A stretch of 64,000 bases of DNA from Acidipila rosea (GTDB lineage Bacteria > Acidobacteriota > Terriglobia > Terriglobales > Acidobacteriaceae). The stretch lies in contig NZ_SMGK01000003.1 of the NCBI RefSeq assembly GCF_004339725.1, forward strand, positions 255,380-319,379, given 5' to 3'. A model generated the notes under the pieces. It ran no database searches and was not told the DNA's origin. It worked only from the letters and a program-made list of their open reading frames with translations. Positions 59,583 through 64,000 of this stretch are shown piece by piece (position 1 is the first letter of the stretch; every line of letters starts with the position of its first letter). The position numbers and the translations under genes were made by a program.

Positions 59583-62500
59583 TTGAATGTTAGATTTGGC
59601 CGTTTGAAAATTGTATGTGCGATTGCGTTCATGGCGTTTACGAGCCATGGATATTCGCAGACCTACCAGGTAGGTTCTGGCCCGGATGCGAAGCCTGAGA
59701 ACCAAGCTGCTCATCCGCAATCGGCGGAGCCGCAGCTGGGCTGGGGATCAAACATTCAGAACGCCCGCCTCGCTCGAGCCGCGCAACTTGCGCTGCAGCA
59801 GGGAGATCGCGCGCTCGCGCTCAATTATGCGCAACGCGCTGCACAGTCTGCTCCCAACGATCCTCAGCTCTGGTTTCTGCTCGGATACGCGGCCCGGCTT
59901 GATGGTAGATATAACCAGTCCATCGACGCCTATAAGAAAGGACTGGGGTTGAATCCGGGCTCGCTCGATGGGCTTTCCGGGCTGGCGCAGACCTACAGCT
60001 TTGTAGGCCGGAATGATGAAGCAGAGCGCCTGTTGAAGCAGGTTATCGCCTCTGATCCGAGACGAAAGGACGATCTGGCGGTTCTCGGGGACCTTTATAT
60101 GCGTGCCGGTGACTATACGAACGCGCTGACGTGGCTGGGCAAGGCAGAACGGATGCAGCCGGACGCGCGTACTGAGCTGTTGATGGCGCTTTGTTATCAG
60201 CATCTTGGCCAGATGCCCCAGGCCAGCCGTTATCTCGAGCTGGCAAAGCGCCGCGCGCCGAACAATCCGGATATCGAGCGGTCGCTGGCGGCATTTTACC
60301 GGGACACGGGGGAGTATTCGAAGGCGATCGATGAGTTGAAGGCGATTCGCAACCCCAGGCCGGACGTGGTGGCCGAACTCGCGTACACCTATGGGCTCGA
60401 TGGCAAGCCGGAAGATTCGGCTCGACTCTACAGCCAGGCTGCCAATGCGCAGCCCCATGACCTGGGTTTGCAGCTGTCAGCGGCGCAGGCGCAGGTGGGG
60501 GTCGGTTCCTTTGAGCATGCGGAGGAGTTTCTGAAGCGTGCGGCTCAGTTGGACCCCAATTTCTACAGGTTGCACGCCATCCGCGGAGAGATTGCGCAGA
60601 TGCAGGATCGGGACAGCGACGCCGTGCGGGAGTATAGCGAAGCCGTGGCGCACCTGCCTGCCACCCCTGCGGAAGGGCCGCTCTACGGGATTCAGCTGCA
60701 TATGAACCTGGAGGCCCTTTATCGGAACCTGAACGAGACAGAGCAGGCTCATGCCCAGCTGCAGATCGCTCAGAGCCAGATCGCTCCCATGGACGAGCGC
60801 GGGGCTGACCGGGCAATGTTTCTGCGCCTGAGAGCCCTGATCAGGATGAGTGCCGGGCAGCTCGACAGCGCTCTGAATGACATGAATGAGTCGCTGGCGC
60901 TGACTCCCCATGACCCCAACAGTCTCCAGATAGATGGAGATCTGTTGATGAAGATGGGGCGTACTCAGGATGCGATAGCCGCGTACAGGAAAATTCTCAC
61001 CATCGATCCCCGGAGCCGCTTTGCACTCACGTCTCTTGGGTATGCCTCGCGCGCAGCGGGGAATGACCGCGATGCGGAAAAGTACTTTGAGCAGCTCGCG
61101 CACGATTATCCGTCCCTGTATGTGCCCTATCTTGCACTTGGCGACTTATACACAGCCCGCGGCGAGTATAGGAAGGCGCAGGCATCTTATTCCAAAGGGT
61201 ATGCGGTTGCTCCGCAGAATGCCTTGATCGTGGCTGGAGGCATGAATGCTGCAATCGAGGCGCATAACCTGCCGCTGGCTGGCAACTGGTTGCAGCGCGT
61301 CACGGACAATATGGATGCGACTCCACAGGTGTTGAGAGAGAAGGAGCGGTATTTCAGCTTCAAGGGCGACAGCCAGCAGTCTGCCTCCATCGGCCGCGAA
61401 GCCATTAAGGTGATGCCGCGGGATCGCGATGTTGTTGTGTATCTCGGATACGACCTGCTGCACCTTGAGCAGTACAGCGAATTGCTGGCGCTGACCAAGA
61501 AGTACATGGATGTCTTCCCTAAAGATCCTGATATTCCACTGCTTGCCGGCTATGTGTACAAGCATGACGGACAGCTGCAACAAGCGGTGCAGAGTTTTAC
61601 CGAGGCGTTGAATCGAGCTCCCGATACGGTTACGGCGTATGTCAATCGTGGGTTCGTGCGGAATGACCTTCACCAGCCAGAGCTGGCTGCGGAGGATTTT
61701 AACCAGTCCCTCAAGCGCGAGCCAGGGAATGGAGAAGCCCACCTGGGACTGGCATTTGCCGAGCTGAACCTGCATCATCCAGAGGCAGCGATCCGCCAGA
61801 CCCAGCTTTCAGAGAAGGTGCTCGGCGATTCAGAGGTGATCCACATCATCCGGGCCACAGCCTATGGCCGCCAGGGGCTGCTGAGCAAGTCGGAGATGGA
61901 ATACCGGGCTGCGCTCAAGTTTGATCCGAAGGACGGGTCACTCTACATGGCCCTGGGCAACATCTACTTTGCGCAGCGGCACTATCACGACGCGGTGGTG
62001 GAGTTGCAGACGGCTAAAAAGCTGCTGCCTGCGGATGCTTCGATTTACGCGCTGATGGCGCGTGCCTATGCGAATCTGCAGGATCGCGAGCAAGCGCTCG
62101 AAAACATTCGACTCGCGGAGGAGTATGCGGGACGGAAGTCCAGCTCTCCAACGGATACGGCCTCGCAGCGAGGCGCCATCAGCGATATTTACGTTTCCAC
62201 GGGTGAGGCGCTGAGTACGCTGGGCGATCAGAAAGGGGCGATGGAGCGATTCAGCAAGGCGCTAACTGCGCCGGATAGCAACCGTATGGGGGTACGACTT
62301 GCCATTGCCGGGTTGATGGCAGAGCAAGGTCACTCCGCCGATGCGGAGCGGCAGATCGCTCTGGCGCAGATGGAAGTTGAGGCCGGAGATACTGCGGCGC
62401 CGACCGGTGACCAGTACATCGAAGCAGCGAACATTTTCCAGCAGATACACGAATACCAACTGTCGCAAACTTACCTGCAGCGCGCGAAGGCCGCGGGTGC

Positions 62501-63908
62501 TTCAGACATAGGCGTGCGTGTGGCTCTGGCCAATAGCTACCTTGCTCTGGGTCAGACGTCGCGAGCCTCAGAGGAACTGGCGGCTGTGAGCCAGACGGAG
62601 AATAAGGGATCGAACTACCAGTATCTGCTCGCCGAAGCGGCGGTATATCAGCAACAGCATCGCGGTACGCAGGCGCTTTCCACCTTCGCCGCAGCGGCCA
62701 GCGCCTCGGGCGAAGACCAGACGGCAGAGCAGGATATGCTGCAGGCAGGCGCCAGTGAGGGATACAGAATCAATCCCACGGTGAGCATTCTTTCGAATCT
62801 GACGTCGCAGCCGCTCTTCGAGGACAGCACGGTCTATGTTCTGGACGCAAAGACATTCGGCAGGAATCCTGCGGCTTCCGGTCCGACCATCAATACGGCT
62901 GAACTTCCACTTCCGCGCTACACCATCGAAACGGATTGGACGAATGCCTATCATCTGCATCTGGGCTCGTTGCCGACCACGGGTGGTTTCTTCCAGCTGA
63001 GGAATGCTCGCGGACTTATCTCCGTTCCTGCAACCGCTGTAAGCGGACCCGGCGGAGTGGTGACGGGGGGAATCGTGAAGCGCAACACCACCGACTACAC
63101 GATGAACTATGGTGTGGACCCCACGGTTCACCTGGGCGGCAATGTGGTGACGTTCAATGCCGGAGTGCAGGGAACGATTCGTCGTGATTCGATTTCGCCG
63201 CAGCAGATGAATCAGAATCTGTTCCGCGTTTTCACCTACATGACCACCAGTTCTTTTTTCAATGCGGTTTCGATGGATGGCTTTTTCGCCCGCGAGATCG
63301 GACCCTTTACTGAACTTCCTATCAACGAGCGCGCTCTCATTGGAGGCATCGACTTCCGTGTCGGATCTCCGTGGGGAAAGACAGCGCTGGTGACGGGCTG
63401 GGGTTCCAACGACCAGGTGTTCACGTCGAAGACACTGGGAAATACGGAGAACTATTACACGTCCACCTATATCGGGCTCACACACCGCTTCGGCACGCGC
63501 CTCAACGCCGAGGTGATCGCAGAGGATCTGCGTACGTGGCGAGTCGTGCCGTATGTCACGCTCCCTGCACCAGGCCTTCCAGCGGCGCCTCCCATTATCC
63601 ATTCCGGAATTTCGCAAGGCCTGCGGCCAGCCGCAACGATTGACTTCTCGCCAACGCGAAATCTGGACATCCAGGCTACCTCCGCTTACGAGAGAGCTCA
63701 GGGCTTTCATGTCTATGACATGACGCAGAATGGATTCGCAGTTTCCTACACCCGACCTTTCGGTCGCACTTTTAACGATGAGACAGGTGAGGTTCACCTG
63801 AAATATCCGATCCGTATTTCAGCGGGCGTCCAAGAGGAAACTTTTCCCAATTTTGCGTACGGGCGAAACCAGGTGTTTCGACCCTATGTCAGCATCAATA
63901 TTTTTTAA
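59583..63908 (+). CDS. TPR-rich outer-membrane exopolysaccharide export protein, BcsC-like
   Basis: 1441 residues starting at TTG 59583 with a signal peptide (GYS-QT). From about 55 to 1050 there are many TPR units, for example ALNYAQRAAQSAPNDPQLWF and AYKKGLGLNPGSLDGLSGLA. The C-terminal about 380 residues alternate beta strands and end FRPYVSINIF with terminal Phe, consistent with a 16- to 18-strand barrel. This is the layout of BcsC/PelB/NfrA-type polysaccharide exporters, where periplasmic TPRs guide a glycan into the outer-membrane pore. The polymer is not identified; no cellulose synthase gene is within the window. Confidence 0.78.
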   Translation: MNVRFGRLKIVCAIAFMAFTSHGYSQTYQVGSGPDAKPENQAAHPQSAEPQLGWGSNIQNARLARAAQLALQQGDRALALNYAQRAAQSAPNDPQLWFLLGYAARLDGRYNQSIDAYKKGLGLNPGSLDGLSGLAQTYSFVGRNDEAERLLKQVIASDPRRKDDLAVLGDLYMRAGDYTNALTWLGKAERMQPDARTELLMALCYQHLGQMPQASRYLELAKRRAPNNPDIERSLAAFYRDTGEYSKAIDELKAIRNPRPDVVAELAYTYGLDGKPEDSARLYSQAANAQPHDLGLQLSAAQAQVGVGSFEHAEEFLKRAAQLDPNFYRLHAIRGEIAQMQDRDSDAVREYSEAVAHLPATPAEGPLYGIQLHMNLEALYRNLNETEQAHAQLQIAQSQIAPMDERGADRAMFLRLRALIRMSAGQLDSALNDMNESLALTPHDPNSLQIDGDLLMKMGRTQDAIAAYRKILTIDPRSRFALTSLGYASRAAGNDRDAEKYFEQLAHDYPSLYVPYLALGDLYTARGEYRKAQASYSKGYAVAPQNALIVAGGMNAAIEAHNLPLAGNWLQRVTDNMDATPQVLREKERYFSFKGDSQQSASIGREAIKVMPRDRDVVVYLGYDLLHLEQYSELLALTKKYMDVFPKDPDIPLLAGYVYKHDGQLQQAVQSFTEALNRAPDTVTAYVNRGFVRNDLHQPELAAEDFNQSLKREPGNGEAHLGLAFAELNLHHPEAAIRQTQLSEKVLGDSEVIHIIRATAYGRQGLLSKSEMEYRAALKFDPKDGSLYMALGNIYFAQRHYHDAVVELQTAKKLLPADASIYALMARAYANLQDREQALENIRLAEEYAGRKSSSPTDTASQRGAISDIYVSTGEALSTLGDQKGAMERFSKALTAPDSNRMGVRLAIAGLMAEQGHSADAERQIALAQMEVEAGDTAAPTGDQYIEAANIFQQIHEYQLSQTYLQRAKAAGASDIGVRVALANSYLALGQTSRASEELAAVSQTENKGSNYQYLLAEAAVYQQQHRGTQALSTFAAAASASGEDQTAEQDMLQAGASEGYRINPTVSILSNLTSQPLFEDSTVYVLDAKTFGRNPAASGPTINTAELPLPRYTIETDWTNAYHLHLGSLPTTGGFFQLRNARGLISVPATAVSGPGGVVTGGIVKRNTTDYTMNYGVDPTVHLGGNVVTFNAGVQGTIRRDSISPQQMNQNLFRVFTYMTTSSFFNAVSMDGFFAREIGPFTELPINERALIGGIDFRVGSPWGKTALVTGWGSNDQVFTSKTLGNTENYYTSTYIGLTHRFGTRLNAEVIAEDLRTWRVVPYVTLPAPGLPAAPPIIHSGISQGLRPAATIDFSPTRNLDIQATSAYERAQGFHVYDMTQNGFAVSYTRPFGRTFNDETGEVHLKYPIRISAGVQEETFPNFAYGRNQVFRPYVSINIF

Positions 63909-63919
63909 GGCGGGGCAAG

Positions 63920-64000
63920 ATGAAGATTTGTCTGGTGGCGGCGTTTCCTCCCAGTAAGAGGCAGTTGAATGAATACTCGTTCCACATTGCCCGCGAAATT
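63920..64000 (+). CDS. glycosyltransferase, N-terminal fragment (3' end outside window)
   Basis: An ATG at 63920, 11 bp after the export gene's stop and preceded by GGCGGGG, opens a frame running to the window edge. The 27 visible residues (MKICLVAAFPPSKRQLNEYS, then FHIAREI) look like the first beta strand and loop of a GT4-type glycosyltransferase. The position after an export gene supports a role in polysaccharide synthesis, but too little is visible for certainty. Confidence 0.5.
   Translation, partial: MKICLVAAFPPSKRQLNEYSFHIAREI

Noticed and set aside
59404-59586. 60-codon frame in the exporter leader
   Set aside because: It overlaps the better-supported 37-codon frame that has a strong ribosome binding site, and its own start has none.
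62568-63797. Long minus-strand frame inside the export gene
   Set aside because: It lies opposite the beta-barrel part of the TPR exporter and has no start site or domain pattern.
1-64000. CRISPR arrays, insertion sequences, prophage or toxin-antitoxin pairs
   Set aside because: No regularly spaced repeats, transposase or integrase motifs or typical toxin/antitoxin pairs were noticed by reading; a tool search could still find weak cases.

Overview
The window looks like a chromosomal segment of an Acidobacteriota bacterium of the Terriglobia/Acidobacteriaceae type. This is inferred from several features together: two large carboxypeptidase-regulatory-domain/TonB-dependent 'Oar-like' receptors, a DUF2934 protein, TrmFO, many Sec- and Tat-exported enzymes, and moderately high GC. 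No rRNA, integrase, insertion sequence or CRISPR array was seen. Two tRNA genes are present: Arg-CCG on + and Ser-GCT on -.

Region 1 (1-8.4 kb) is mostly housekeeping: the 3' end of dnaG, a 50-residue membrane protein, a Trm112-like zinc protein, folD-coaE, an HtrA-type protease, an SDR enzyme, a DsbA/thioredoxin-fold protein and a divergent EF-G paralogue. Region 2 (8.5-12.0 kb) is an AT-richer three-gene glycan block (glycosyltransferase, flippase, second glycosyltransferase). Region 3 (12.2-31.1 kb) is mixed: a trmJ/Rieske oxygenase operon; a CysO-type sulfur assimilation operon (cysM, JAMM hydrolase, and a sulfur-carrier/E1/rhodanese fusion); a phospholipase C-like protein; fabD; an Anbu proteasome homologue beside a transglutaminase-like gene; YggX; peptidases; an MFS exporter; trmFO; and a GNAT acetyltransferase.

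Region 4 (31.4-45.9 kb) is the most interesting part. It encodes a FAD carbohydrate oxidase, a Tat-exported lactonase-type propeller, KDPG aldolase, KDG kinase, an IclR regulator, an exported RraA-like protein, an MFS sugar-acid importer and a TonB-dependent receptor. These are followed by a Tat-exported SelA-like PLP enzyme, a Tat-exported RidA protein and a Sec-exported amidohydrolase. Read together they fit oxidative catabolism of an amino sugar such as N-acetylglucosamine: oxidation to lactone, hydrolysis, deacetylation, beta-elimination with imine hydrolysis in the periplasm, then import of 2-keto-3-deoxygluconate, phosphorylation and aldol cleavage. The pathway assignment is inference from family membership, signal peptides and clustering. 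A strong terminator closes the block at about 45.95-46.0 kb.

Region 5 (46.3-64 kb) holds a second TonB-dependent receptor and then an exopolysaccharide locus. That locus has a thymidylate-kinase-like protein, a STAS protein, a flippase fused to a ParB-like domain, a GH99/GH71-like glycosidase, a four-gene ATGA-overlapped operon headed by a GT-C-like membrane protein, a giant TPR/beta-barrel export protein (BcsC-like) and the start of a glycosyltransferase cut by the window edge.
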